Positions 24,060-36,157 of a DNA stretch of 64,000 nucleotides are shown here, one piece after another (the stretch's first letter is position 1; each line of letters starts with the position of its first letter). Both the position numbers and the translations under genes were made by a program. Source of the DNA: Albugo candida. Taxonomy: Eukaryota > Oomycota > Peronosporomycetes > Albuginales. The stretch covers positions 458,578 to 522,577 of the forward strand of contig JBDOQK010000018.1 of the NCBI GenBank assembly GCA_040437565.1, read 5' to 3'. The notes under the pieces were generated by a model, which saw nothing but the letters and a program-made list of their open reading frames with translations, had not been told where the DNA came from and ran no database searches.

Positions 24060-24420
24060 TACAAATCATACTCACAGCTCGTTGTAAAGAGTCATCCTCA
24101 AATTCAAAATTGTCGCTTCGTTTTGTGGCTCGATACACCTTCCCGATTGGATTCCCCGTACTGATGGAAAATTATAAAGCTCATTTTTGATGATTGCATC
24201 ATATTTATCAATTTTAAAAGCCCAAAATGTAATTGAAGTTGCACTGACTCCGGCTGGCCTTCCACCTTTCAAGTAGAAATATCTCATATAGTGGCTACAG
24301 TTATGCCTCAGTTACGTGCTTCGCCGTCAATGCAAATGGTCTGCCTCCTGCTCATCAGGTCAAAGCTACTTTGACCGTACCATCCCTTCCAGAGGTTTGA
24401 CATTTGTGACTTATCATATG
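24060..24420 (+). other. Short coding-like remnants, unknown
   Basis: The + strand at 24,299-24,403 reads YSYASVTCFAVNANGLPPAH to a stop, faintly like a fibronectin-III strand. The segment at 24,234-24,285 resembles 23,944-24,000 at DNA level (GTTGCACTGACTC...). A minus frame of 71 codons (24,287-24,072) overlaps. None can be built into a gene with confidence. Confidence 0.2.
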
Positions 24421-24651
24421 AGAAAAGATAGCGTGAACCATTACAAATGACATTCTTTACATGTGTTTTGAGAATCTTTTTGCATGTATAAATGAAAGGA
24501 AATCAGTTTTGCATAATGTGAGAAAGAAATGAGCAAGGAAGGTATGGGACAGCGATTGACGCAGTAAATTACCAATCAGATAATGATACGATACTATACG
24601 CTGTTATCATTGGTAAAACAATTTGCTTCTGAGACCACATAAAGTAGCATT

Positions 24652-25895
24652 ATGAACGCGTTGCAACGGTCTGCCATTTTGCACTACAAAAGATCGACGT
24701 TTAAATTCTACGAGCATAAGAATCATGTTATAGGAAAGGCTTTTATCGATGCTTCGAGTGGGAATCTCTCAAAGGAACTGTACCTGGTCTCGCGACGCAA
24801 TATCCATCCAAGTGTAGTCCGATTCTCATCCTACGATTCCATGATCGACCCACCATCTCGACTTCCAAGCACGCCAGTTAATATGGTATCACATTTTATT
24901 TTTAGCAGTGCGGATTGCTTACTTCATCAAAATTGTGCTCGTAGGGCGTTGTTATAGTTCCTCAACAAAGGGCTTGGATTGTTGAACGATTCGGAAAGTA
25001 CCATCAGATTTTGGTCCCAGGACTACACTTTTTAATACCGTTTGTCGATCGCATCGCGTACGTACATTCGTTGAAAGAAGAAGCGATCAAAATTCCAGGT
25101 CAATCAGCAATAACGAAAGATAACGTGACGATCAACATAGACGGAGTCTTATATGTGAAGATAGTGGATCCTTATAACGCCAGTTATGGAGTTGAGGATC
25201 CTTTGTATGCAGTCACGCAATTGGCACAAACTATGATGCGCTCTGAACTTGGAAAAATCACGCTGGATAAAACATTTGAAGAACGTGAATCACTGAACAA
25301 AAATATTGTTGAGTCGATAAATCAAGCGTCTGCTGCTTGGGGTATCAAATGTTTACGATACGAAATCCGTGATATCACTCCGCCTAAAAGTGTGAAAGCT
25401 GCGATGGATATGCAAGCAGAAGCAGAACGTCGTAAGCGTGCTGAAATTCTGGACTCAGAAGGGGAAAGACAAGCATACATAAACGTCGCAGAAGGAAAGA
25501 AAAAAGCTGCTATTTTGGAAGCCGAAGGAGGAGCTGCCGCAATTCTTGCACGAGCAGAAGCATCGGCTGAAGCCATAAACCGGCTATCTGTTGCAATTGG
25601 AAAACGAGGTGGAAATGATGCTGTGTCATTACAAGTTGCTGAGAAGTACGTTGAAGCTTTTGGCCGTGTTGCAAAGGAGAGTACAACTCTATTACTACCG
25701 GCAGCTTCAAGTGACCCAGCGACCATGGTAGCTTCTGCTTTAGCAATTTTCGGAAATCTACAAAGTCAGCAGCAAAAGCGAACCGAGAGGACAAAAAACG
25801 AGAATGATTTAAAATCGCAAAATAGCGAGACGGACGACATTGATGATTATCAACTCGATGAGCTCAGTATAAATGACAAGGAGAGGATAGGCTAG
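24652..25895 (+). CDS. STOML2: Stomatin-like protein 2, mitochondrial SPFH/prohibitin-family scaffold
   Basis: Exons 24652-24885 and 24945-25895 with a 59-bp GT-AG intron (phase 0) encode 394 residues. The SPFH domain starts right at exon 2 ([20 protein letters not shown]), and [31 protein letters not shown] and [15 protein letters not shown] are near-invariant in SLP-2. Residues about 215-300 form the Ala/Glu-rich coiled coil ([20 protein letters not shown]). The first exon is Arg/Lys rich and lacks acidic clusters early on, as expected of a mitochondrial presequence. SLP-2 organises cardiolipin-rich inner-membrane domains with prohibitins and proteases. The C-terminal tail is hydrophilic and acidic. 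Length agrees with the family (about 350-400). Confidence 0.95.
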
Positions 25896-26102
25896 ACACA
25901 CGACCCATCATGTGTCGACTTTTTGATCAGACGCATGCCACTTAGTTTCATGTTGAAAGCTTCGGACGCAAAATACGATTTCTTACGTCGTACGTCGTAT
26001 GTCTGGGCTAATATACTTCGCATCAAACAACCTTCAAAAAAAAATATTCTGTTCTCTATTGATTATCTGAGCTGGGCGCCATACAAGTGGAGCTAACTCA
26101 GT

Positions 26103-29100
26103 TTAGGAATATGAACTATTCGCTCGTTTTGACCTGCATGTAATTCCTTTCAGAACAGCAAACTTGCGCTTCTTTGCCTGCTTCCCAAACTTTTTCTGTT
26201 CATTTTTGTGCAACTTCCGCCTCGCAGCTCGTTCTGGATATTGAACCAATTCTTGCTTGCGCTTTGTTTTTCGATCCAATCGAAGTTGATGGATTTTTTG
26301 CTGCACAAATGTGTATTTAGGCACGAACACGTCGGAGCCAATTTTCTTTTCAAGCAGCTCGACAACCTGATTAGCAAGAAACCGAGGGCTATCCTCGAGC
26401 TCGGAGGCAGACTTATTTGCCAAATAATCCCCTTTTTCCTTCACATTATCTTGTTCTTGCTGCACACGCACAAGTGCATTCAACATATGAATGAGATAGT
26501 CCGAGACGTGTGAGGCATCCAGCAATTGCGTTATTGCCGCAAAAAGTTTGAATATCGTTGATTGCGCTTGCGCAGACACAGCTCGTACCATGTATGAAAG
26601 TCGAGTCATTATCCAGCCAAAAGATGTCTGTTTTGCACCGGCGCCATAAAGAATCATATCGTCTGCTTCATCTGTTTCGAAATCTCGAGCCAATAAAGTG
26701 GTGTTTTGATTCATGTCGAAAATTCGAGCGCATAGCCAAGGTAGAATGCCAAGTATCTCCAACTGCAGGGGATGAGATAGATTGGGTAGAGTCAATAGCT
26801 TGATGATTTGTGTGGTGATCTGAAATAAGTTCTCTTGACTATCCACCCACCTGAGTGATTGAGTGGGACGTATCATTGAACTCGATGAGGTGTCTGCCTT
26901 ACGATGTCCGATGCTTCTTTTCAGGTAACCGCTTAAGATTTGGATTGTTGTCAAACGTACCCAAGGATGGGGATACACAACAAGTTCATTTACCAAAAGT
27001 TGCAAGAAAGCATCGCATTTTTCAAGGTAGTGATCCACGTATTTTGGAAACTTGTCCGAGGTCTGTACCATACAATTTAGTACAGAGAATATCACTTGCC
27101 AACAAGAGTGTTCTTCGACTTTAACGTGAGCTGAATCAATGAATATATCCTCGACTAAAGCTTCGTACGAGTGCGATGTTTTCAAGCAGCATGTTTCGAT
27201 AAAGCTTTTTGTTCGAGGTAGTACGACATCCGGTATGATTCGACTTTTTTCAATGATTTCAGGCCGCGCTTCGACTAAAATTAAAGTCACTTGAGCTGCT
27301 GTGCATGCTAAACGATAATCGAATGCATTCGTGGCCGGATCAATCGGCGCATTCCACCAGCTGTTGAGTAATATTGTAGTTTGCTGGAGTTCTTGTGCAC
27401 CTGCACGTCGCAAAAGCACCTGAATGACTTGAGCTGCATGCTCACGACAAGTTTTGCTTTCGTCATTGACAAGTCGAAGTACAACAGGTAGCAGCAAGAG
27501 CTGAAGATTTTCGTTTACTATCGGGACGGGAAGTTGCAAACCTAGTGCATGTAGGGCCTGTAGCACTCCAACTCGACCACTTTCGTACTGATAATTCAAG
27601 TTTTGCAGTAAAAAGCGAAGCTGCTGTGTTCGTCTTTTCGGACTCATTGGATAGTGTAAGACGAAAAGAACATATATACTGATACAATGTGTTTTTGCGC
27701 TTTGAGGCACGTTTTGTATCAGTAGTTCCCCCACGCGTTGGATTGTGTCATACATTTCTGATATCAGCAGCTTTCGATCGACTTGACACTTGCTACCATC
27801 TGTTTTGCTTTCACAAGACCAGAGTACCATGGATTTTAGAAGCGCAAAAGTGATCTGTTGATGATCCTGTACTTCTATGTCTGATCGCACAAAGTTGACA
27901 AGTACACGCCACTGAGCCTCTGTGAGTTTGAGCTCGGAGGCTTTCCGATGTCGCAGTAAAGCTGTCATGCAACGATAACATGCTTGCACTGTTTCATCAC
28001 CAGCTGTCCCTGCTCCTGCCTTTTGTAAAATCTTGAGAATCCGGTGGATAAGGGGAGAAATTGTGGTTTTGAGAGAAGAGATATCGTCTCGATGGAGAAG
28101 CGTCGTCAGGCATCGTAAAGCTTGGATGACACCACGATCACTCTTGATTTCCGAAATGCAGCGAAATAAAATAAATACAAACGGGTCGACCAAAGACGCT
28201 GCAATCTCGTTCGCTGTTGTGGTAGAGCGGAGTGTATCTGTTAAAATCAGCAGAGCAAAATGAAGAAGTTCCTGAAGTAATCGAGTTCCCAGTTCACCCG
28301 ATGTATCAATGACAGCACCTTTTGCGCTCTCCTTATGATTTTTACCATGTGGCACGCAGGTTTTCGTTCCAGGCACTGCATTTTGGAATCGATCAAAGCC
28401 TGTCATACGAGGCTGAAGCTGTACACGTGCAGCAGATAGCGCATTTACACGAGTCGCAAGCTCCTTGGCCACTGCTTGGCATTTTTCATTCACTTGCCAG
28501 GATCGAACACTACAATCTTGATCGCTTGCATGAGTGTTGATAAGCGTTCGCACATGCTGTTGACGTTCTCCGTCGGTAAGGGGTCGAATTTTCTCGAGTG
28601 CTTCCCCCATCACATGATGCACGTACAAAAGAACGTAAGATTGCTCGGCATTTGCATTCTTACTCAGCCCTCGTGCCATAACTTTGAGTGCNNNNNNNNN
28701 NNNNNNNNNNNNNNNNNNNNNNNNNNNNNNNNNNNNNNNNNNNNNNNNNNNNNNNNNNNNNNNNNNNNNNNNNNNNNNNNNNNNNNNNNNNTTGATAAGC
28801 GTTCGCACATGCTGTTGACGTTCTCCGTCGGTAAGGGGTCGAATTTTCTCGAGTGCTTCCCCCATCACATGATGCACGTACAAAAGAACGTAAGATTGCT
28901 CGGCATTTGCATTCTTACTCAGCCCTCGTGCCATAACTTTGAGTGCATCTCGGAAAATCTGGAGAGCTTTCTCATGACCAGCAGGTTGTGTAACGATAAA
29001 GTCCCGATATCTCTGAACCAATGAAGTTATCATGATGTGAATACCCATGCTGTTGGGAAGGAAATTTATACATCGTGCAAGCAATTCTAGTGTTTGTAAG

Positions 29101-32100
29101 CTTGATTCCCCTTTTGCTTCCTTCATTTTCGATTTGTATTCCGTGCCATCTTGATTGACTCCAGAATTGCGAAATAGATTGGCCATAGTAATTCGAAGTA
29201 TTCCACTCAGACAATCTTCAAGCGCGTCTATAGATGGCTCCGTGCCAGCTTGATCCTTGTCAATCCTTTCAGAGAGAATAGAGCAAGGTTTCGCGTAATG
29301 AATAAGAGGAAGCGTCTGCTCCAGAATAGCATGTAATGTGTAGGAAAATACTGGAATCATGTAGCCATCACGCAAGGTATGCTCCAGCTCCTGTACGATA
29401 ATTCTGAGATATTTTGGCCCCACCTCAACAGCGATCTTTGTCAGAGTTTTGCGTGCTGAAGTACGAACTGCTTCATCTCGGCTTCGTAACAGCTTTATGA
29501 AAGCGATCAGTAATATCGGAAATTCTGCGTCGAACAGCTTCGTCGGATAAAGTTTGTAGACTTTTACCACTGCTAGAGCTAGAGGGATCCGAACTGTGTA
29601 ATCTCTTCCTTGTTTGGATGCTGCCAGTTGCATGGCTTCACCCATACTGCGGTTACTATGCAAGGTAGATGATTTTTTCTCTTCACGAGAAGACACCTTC
29701 ATCATGTACGTCTTCATCATCGGTACAATTTGCTGGTAAAGCACTTGTTGGATTCGATTCAGGCCAGAAAGCACAGTAATTTTCTGCGACGACTCCGATG
29801 GCACGTCTTTATCGCTTGCTATAGACGGAGCTGAGGTAGCAAGATCGACAGGTAATGAATCCGTAGAAAAGTGGAAATGGTCGACGACAGAACAGACAGT
29901 TGCAATAATTGCATTCTCCAACTCGGAATGTCCGTCGATAGACTTCAGCAATCGTCGTAGTAGAGCAAGATAATTCGTCCAGCCCAGATGTCGGGCCGCT
30001 ACACCAACACACGTGGAGGCTTGCTGTTGAATGGATTCCTGGCTCTTACTCTGAGTCTCATAGATAAAGTGCATCATAATCGGAAGTATAAAGTTCTGTA
30101 TGGTCGAACTCATAAATTTCTGCGAAGAAAGTATCTGCGTAAGATGCTGGAGTGCTTTCCGGCGTCTATGTAATTGAATATGCACAAGATTATTGTAGAT
30201 ATCAACTTCGGCGTCATCGGGATTTCTCAATTTGCACAAATCTTCTCCTGGTACGAATGATAGTGTGTGTAAAGCTTTCATATCGGCAATTGTTGACAGT
30301 AGTTGGATGAATCCGTTTCGAGTCGCTTCAGCATACGATTTCATACTAGAACGAATGCAGGGAATGACAGTGGATTCGAGCACTCGTTGGGCAGTTACTG
30401 TACGATGACTGTGGGTCAAGTTCTCCTGTTGGATGTCGAGCGATAGCTGGGTCGCATCATTACAATAAGTGAGATATTGTTGCATGACAATTTGTGCACT
30501 GTGCCGGATGGAGTACTCATTATCGTGCATCGAGAACATGAGCTGTGATAGTAAGAGACAGCACGCTGTCGCATCCTGACAGAAATTATCCCAAACCAGC
30601 GCCTTCTTCTCTTTCGTGTTCACTGCTCCTCTAAGTTTCTCAAGTGCTGTCATACGTCGTTCGAAATCAATTTCTTCGATTTTAGACGGGTCAAAAGCAT
30701 TCAAATCATCAATAAGACCAATAGCTTTGATAAGTTGAAGGGATATCTTGGATCCATTTTGCACAAAAGAGGTCAGAATATTGACCAGACTTTTGCGTAT
30801 TGGTCGCTGTTGTAGGCAATCCGGGCCAGGAATCAAGTGCTTTGATATAGGTGCTAAATATTTGTTCATTTGATCACCAAGAAGAGGCACAAGCCTTCCA
30901 AGTAGTGTCAATATGTGTTCCTTGTCTTCCACTGATGTATGATGATTACGCTGCAAGAAAGGCAAGAGGAGTTGGAAAAGATTACTGGCGAACACGATTG
31001 TATTCTGAGGTACTGAACCAGATAGAAAGAGGTCCGATAATCGACACAAGAAGCTGAATTCTTTTCTGGACGAGCCAGCATATTTGGTCTCGTTATATCG
31101 TTTCGTCTTGCTTTCAAAACGAGCTACAAATTGATCCATTACCACGGGTAGTAGTGGTAGTAGCTGAAGCTCTGACACATCCGTTTCTGCTTGCAGCTTG
31201 ATTCGATCCGAATCAATCAGAATTTCCATGAAAGATAATATTGAGNNNNNNNNNNNNNNNNNNNNNNNNNNNNNNNNNNNNNNNNNNNNNNNNNNNNNNN
31301 NNNNNNNNNNNNNNNNNNNNNNNNNNNNNNNNNNNNNNNNNNNNNCAGCATATTTGGTCTCGTTATATCGTTTCGTCTTGCTTTCAAAACGAGCTACAAA
31401 TTGATCCATTACCACGGGTAGTAGTGGTAGTAGCTGAAGCTCTGACACATCCGTTTCTGCTTGCAGCTTGATTCGATCCGAATCAATCAGAATTTCCATG
31501 AAAGATAATATTGAGCTGAAAATCTCAGGTGCCAATTCATTATATGTCTTTCCAGAGCTGTATTGACAAGAGATACAAGTGATCACATCAGAAATCACAT
31601 TCTGAGGAAGTCTTCTGCCACTCTGTCGGGTAGTTTTGGCTAAGACAAGGAGCAATTCGAGCAGCACCGGAGTTTTATCCGCTCCAATGATTGTTTTACC
31701 AAGGTGAGTGATCGATGGATACAATAAGTCAATCAGTTTGGTATTCCAATCGTCAAGCCGTATTCCATACGAAGAAAAAGAAGCATCGAATTGTTCCAAA
31801 AGCTGACAGTATCTGCGTAAGACAAGTGCCCGACACTGCTTTTTATAGTCATTCGTGTTTGTACGAGTCTCAATGGGTATCTCTTCTACTGATTCACATT
31901 CTGTATTCCGATTCCCGACATCCAAACAAGTGGAATCATTCTCAATAATCACGTTTACTGGATCGTCTTTTTCTCGAAGAGCTTCCCGTAGTAGAGAAAC
32001 CAGTAGGCTAGCAATCATTGATATAAATGGAGCAAGACTTACACCAAGCTGCGTAAGTACGTCTTCCAACATATTCAAAAAACCGAGCTTTTTTGAAAGA

Positions 32101-35100
32101 GAAACTTCAGAGACGTCATATTCCTGATAGCTCTGTACCAATAGGTCGTCCACACTGGTAAAAGGTCGAACGGTCAAAGCTATAAAGTGACTCAACTCAG
32201 AGGTTTCCAAGGCTGAGATATAGGTCAGAATAGCAGCTCGACGAGCCGCAACCGTATCTCCCTTATTTCTTCCTTTCTTGCTAACACACTTTGCATACAG
32301 AAGGCGACATAACACTGGCAGCAGCTGTGATCGATGTTCCTGTAAAAGATTGCCTGCGTCTTTTTGCGCAGAAAACACTGTCAAGGTGTCTCTAAATGTT
32401 GCATCTTCCACCACTTTGTCGATATACTCCTTGTAAGGCATCATATATCCAAAATTGAATGTGTAAAGACATTTCAGCGCAAGTTTTGATACCATTGCAT
32501 CAGCCTTCATGATCCATAAAAGAAAAAGTGTATGTAGAGTTCCTTGACCGAAAGCTCCTCTCATATTCTTGAATAGAGCGAAAACTCTCAGAAAATCCAG
32601 TAGTTTCGTTCGAATCTCGGGAGTTTTCATCGACCATTTTGGCGTGAAAGCTCCAGGGTTGAGCCAATCGATACTTATAAGTGACTCCGTTCTTTTTGAA
32701 TTGGTATTCTGAATAGCTGCTTGCATTTCCGATAAGCAGGTCGATTCGATTTCGTCAGTGTACACCGTGACGTACTGATCACGAAGGAAGGCAAAGAACA
32801 GCGAGGAGAAATACCTTGTTTTTGTTTCAACGATATCGGAAAGGGGATGGAGAGCATCAAAGAGGATCGAATGATGCTTCGAGAGATCCGTTATCTGGTC
32901 CGGTACTGGTATTTGCATCTCTAGTTCAATCAATGTATAAAATTCCTTCATCGATACATCTTTTATCGTGCGTGAGTCGATGATCTTTGCTTCATTGCCA
33001 GAATGCTGTTGCAATGAAACTCTGCATAATTCTGTAGCCAAAAGTGGCCATAGCTCGTTTGCGTGTGTACGGACGCAAACTCCTATGACTTGTGCTATAT
33101 GTGTCCAAATCGAGGCAAACTTAACATGATACAGTCCAAACATGTGCAAGAGTGCGATGTGTTTATAAAGAATTGGCGTCTCTTTCTTGCCGCACAAAAC
33201 CTTTAAGCGATTGAGCAACCGTACAATCTCCCGCTCGTTCTCAATACTGACACTACCACAAATCTCTTCGAGAGAATGACAAAGTTCCACCAGATTACAC
33301 GCTCCAATAAGACCACAAGCTGATGTTGACGCAGAATCTTGCTCAAGTATGTCGAGAAAATCCAGTGGCTCGAATGCATTCAGCAGTTCTAGTGTCACAA
33401 AGCGTATCACGTGAATCGGTGATCGAAGGTTGTTCGAAACGAATGGAAAAAACTGTTCGAGCTGATTCATTGGCAGGACAGCTCGCTGATTCTTGGAAGA
33501 ATCCTTCAGCAATTGCGCAACAAATGATATGACAGAGTAAGATTCCGCCACGTTTGATTGTAATCTTGGCATAATGGCTTGGACAGCAGACACTGCATCC
33601 GTACAAGAAACTTTAAGACGCCACAATTCGGTCAAAATCGCGTTTTTTAAAGGATTTGACCGACCAGCATTATCTGCTATCTTTGCGAACGCCATGACAT
33701 TTTTTGAATTAAGAAAACATTCTAAATCATCGCGTTCGATAGAGAACAGTGACATGACTTTGAGCGTTCTCCACGGTAGCAACCATTGTGTCATACTCGA
33801 CATATCAAGCCCATTTATCGTGGTATCGACAGGAAGTCGCGCAAGAAGCTGCTCTGCCCGTTGAACTAACAAACCTCTGATATCTGTACTTACACTTTGC
33901 ATCGGTGCCTTCAAGTATAAACGGTCATTGATGTACTCGACGCAATCCCATCCTTTACATGAAAACGTTTCTTTGTGCGCCAGAAGAAAATCATAAAGTC
34001 GGCAAAGCAGAAATGCCACAGGCGTTGAATCGCAAACACTCTCCTGGTTGAATGCCTCACAAGCCATTTCCAATGCAGAGGGAAGAAAGATACTCCAAAA
34101 GGGAACCTGACTCGCGCTCATATCTCCATGTTGACTAACTTTACTGAGTACATAGTCTGTGAGCTGTGCCTTCCAAAAGCCCGCAACATTTCTATCTGTG
34201 TCCTTAGCAAGCGAGAAAGTTGCTACGATCTGGGATCTAGTGCTCGAAACTGACTCATCATCGGTATGAAATCGCCACCATACGGCATCACAAAGTGTGA
34301 GCATTGATACTTTTGCTNNNNNNNNNNNNNNNNNNNNNNNNNNNNNNNNNNNNNNNNNNNNNNNNNNNNNNNNNNNNNNNNNNNNNNNNNNNNNNNNNNN
34401 NNNNNNNNNNNNNNNNNGACTCATCATCGGTATGAAATCGCCACCATACGGCATCACAAAGTGTGAGCATTGATACTTTTGCTACTTTGTTTCCGACTCG
34501 TAAAAGTTGTAAATTATCCAAAAACATGAAGTTTGAGAGAAAATCTCGCACTTTGTGGCTGTGCCTTTCGGAAATATGACGCCCGGATCGATATTTAATC
34601 CACGATCGATACAAATCCAGCAATTGACTAATGTATATCCAGAAATCATCGATGGATTCATCTTCCATTTTGTTGTGCATTGCTTGCCTCTCCTTGAGTA
34701 AAACTTTCTCATAAACTTCGCAGACGTAGCTTGCATTGAATTCATTTGTATGTTCTTTCATTGCATTATTGATGCGCTGGATTATGTCGAGTAGAAAAAG
34801 CTTCTTTTGAGTAGCTGTTCCACCCTTCGTATCTGATGAATCAGATCGTAATAACCGTAGTAATAAGTGAAAAATATCACTCATTCTTGAATGAAAGCCG
34901 CAATTGATACCACGTACAAGTTCAAAAACAAGTTTTGCTGTCCCGTCACGCAAATAGTCATTCTCTATCCCTGTACCACGTGTGAGGGCAACAAAGTAAG
35001 CCTGTAGATACTTCCGCACATGCTTTGCTGACTCCATGCGACGAAGCAAGGTTGCAAATGTCTGAGCAGCGAATTCGCGAACAAATGTTCTGTGATGGCC

Positions 35101-36046
35101 TAAAAAAGAAAAATAGAACTGCTGGATAGAGCCCATGTCATCCAGTAACTGTGTACGAAACAGCGCAAAAAGCGTTGCTAGTGTCTTAAACACTTGAGTG
35201 GTGAGCTCTGGCTGGATAAAAGCATATTAGGAGCAGTTGATGATGCAATATCATAAGCACGTACGTTCTTGGTGTCTATGATGGCAAGAATAGCAGGTAA
35301 AAGCCCAGGAAAATGAGGATAACACTCGTTCTGAACTTCCCTCGCANNNNNNNNNNNNNNNNNNNNNNNNNNNNNNNNNNNNNNNNNNNNNNNNNNNNNN
35401 NNNNNNNNNNNNNNNNNNNNNNNNNNNNNNNNNNNNNNNNNNNNNNACACTTGAGTGGTGAGCTCTGGCTGGATAAAAGCATATTAGGAGCAGTTGATGA
35501 TGCAATATCATAAGCACGTACGTTCTTGGTGTCTATGATGGCAAGAATAGCAGGTAAAAGCCCAGGAAAATGAGGATAACACTCGTTCTGAACTTCCCTC
35601 GCAAGTGCGACAATAAGCTTAAGTATTGCTATAACACACATCGTCCTTGTTGCTTGATCTTCCATCTCAATTGGTTTAGCTACATCAGAACTATGCATTT
35701 CACTTTCCACACTATTACTCGATACTTCTAGTGCACTGAGTAAACACTGGACGACGAACGGAAGATGATGTAAAAGTTGCGCTGTTGTTTGCACGACTGA
35801 GTACATCTCATGCACAATCACTTGAAAGGAAGAAATCGGTACCAATTCTGCTTGTAGCAGTAGCTCTTCGTTGAATGACAGAGTTGCATAGTCTGATTGA
35901 GTCGTTGCGTCCGTGTTGAGAGTTAGCGCACTTTTTTTTGAGTGAATAAGGAGGTCAGATTTGAGCTCTTGGACACGCTCATTAATTTTCTTAAATCGAT
36001 GACGACATTTCTTAAACGCTTTTGGCTTGATTGTTGATTTTACCAT
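26103..36046 (-). CDS. UTP20: U3 snoRNP / small-subunit processome component UTP20 (DRIM)
   Basis: Giant HEAT-like protein of 18S rRNA processing in the nucleolus. The minus-strand frame begins at 36046 (MVKSTIKPKAFKKCRHRFKK), and at residues 157-175 has YPHFPGLLPAILAIIDTKN, which matches metazoan UTP20. A 53-bp intron (35469-35521; duplicate copy 35212-35264; GTACGT...TATCCAG) follows codon 175, giving DTKN|PELTTQVFKTL. Exon 2 runs to the stop at 26103. Four false duplications around N gaps (155, 170, 66 and 157 bp) must each be read once; then 2,980 residues result with no break, against about 2,785 in human. The last 60 residues are very basic (KRKQELVQYPERAARRKLHK, KKFGKQAKKRK), typical of a nucleolar tail. 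It is divergent from CFAP43. Confidence 0.95.
28537..28946. repeat. Gap with duplicated flank, 155 bp, in UTP20
   Basis: 28537-28691 equals 28792-28946 around 100 N (28692-28791); offset 255, in frame. Confidence 0.95.
31076..31515. repeat. Gap with duplicated flank, 170 bp, in UTP20
   Basis: 31076-31245 equals 31346-31515 around 100 N (31246-31345); offset 270, in frame. Confidence 0.95.
34252..34483. repeat. Gap with duplicated flank, 66 bp, in UTP20
   Basis: 34252-34317 equals 34418-34483 around 100 N (34318-34417). The offset of 166 changes frame, which falsely splits the gene. Confidence 0.95.
35190..35603. repeat. Gap with duplicated flank, 157 bp, spanning the UTP20 intron
   Basis: 35190-35346 equals 35447-35603 around 100 N (35347-35446). 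The only intron of UTP20 lies inside the duplicated piece and so appears twice. Confidence 0.95.
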
Positions 36047-36157
36047 TGCGATTCGGATTGTATGGTGCGATTTGGCTGGTACTGTGCGACCGAACGTAAA
36101 ACGAACCTACGTGTCAAACGTACATTAAGTACCTGAGCCACGACCTTTCATGCTACC
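36047..36157. promoter_or_regulatory. Shared divergent promoter of UTP20 and CFAP43
   Basis: Only 111 bp separate the two start codons, so both promoters must overlap. No clear TATA box or Inr stands out. Confidence 0.5.

Noticed and set aside
25322-25794. Antisense frames across the stomatin gene
   Set aside because: The Ala/Glu-rich coiled coil gives open antisense frames by codon bias; the sense strand is clearly coding.
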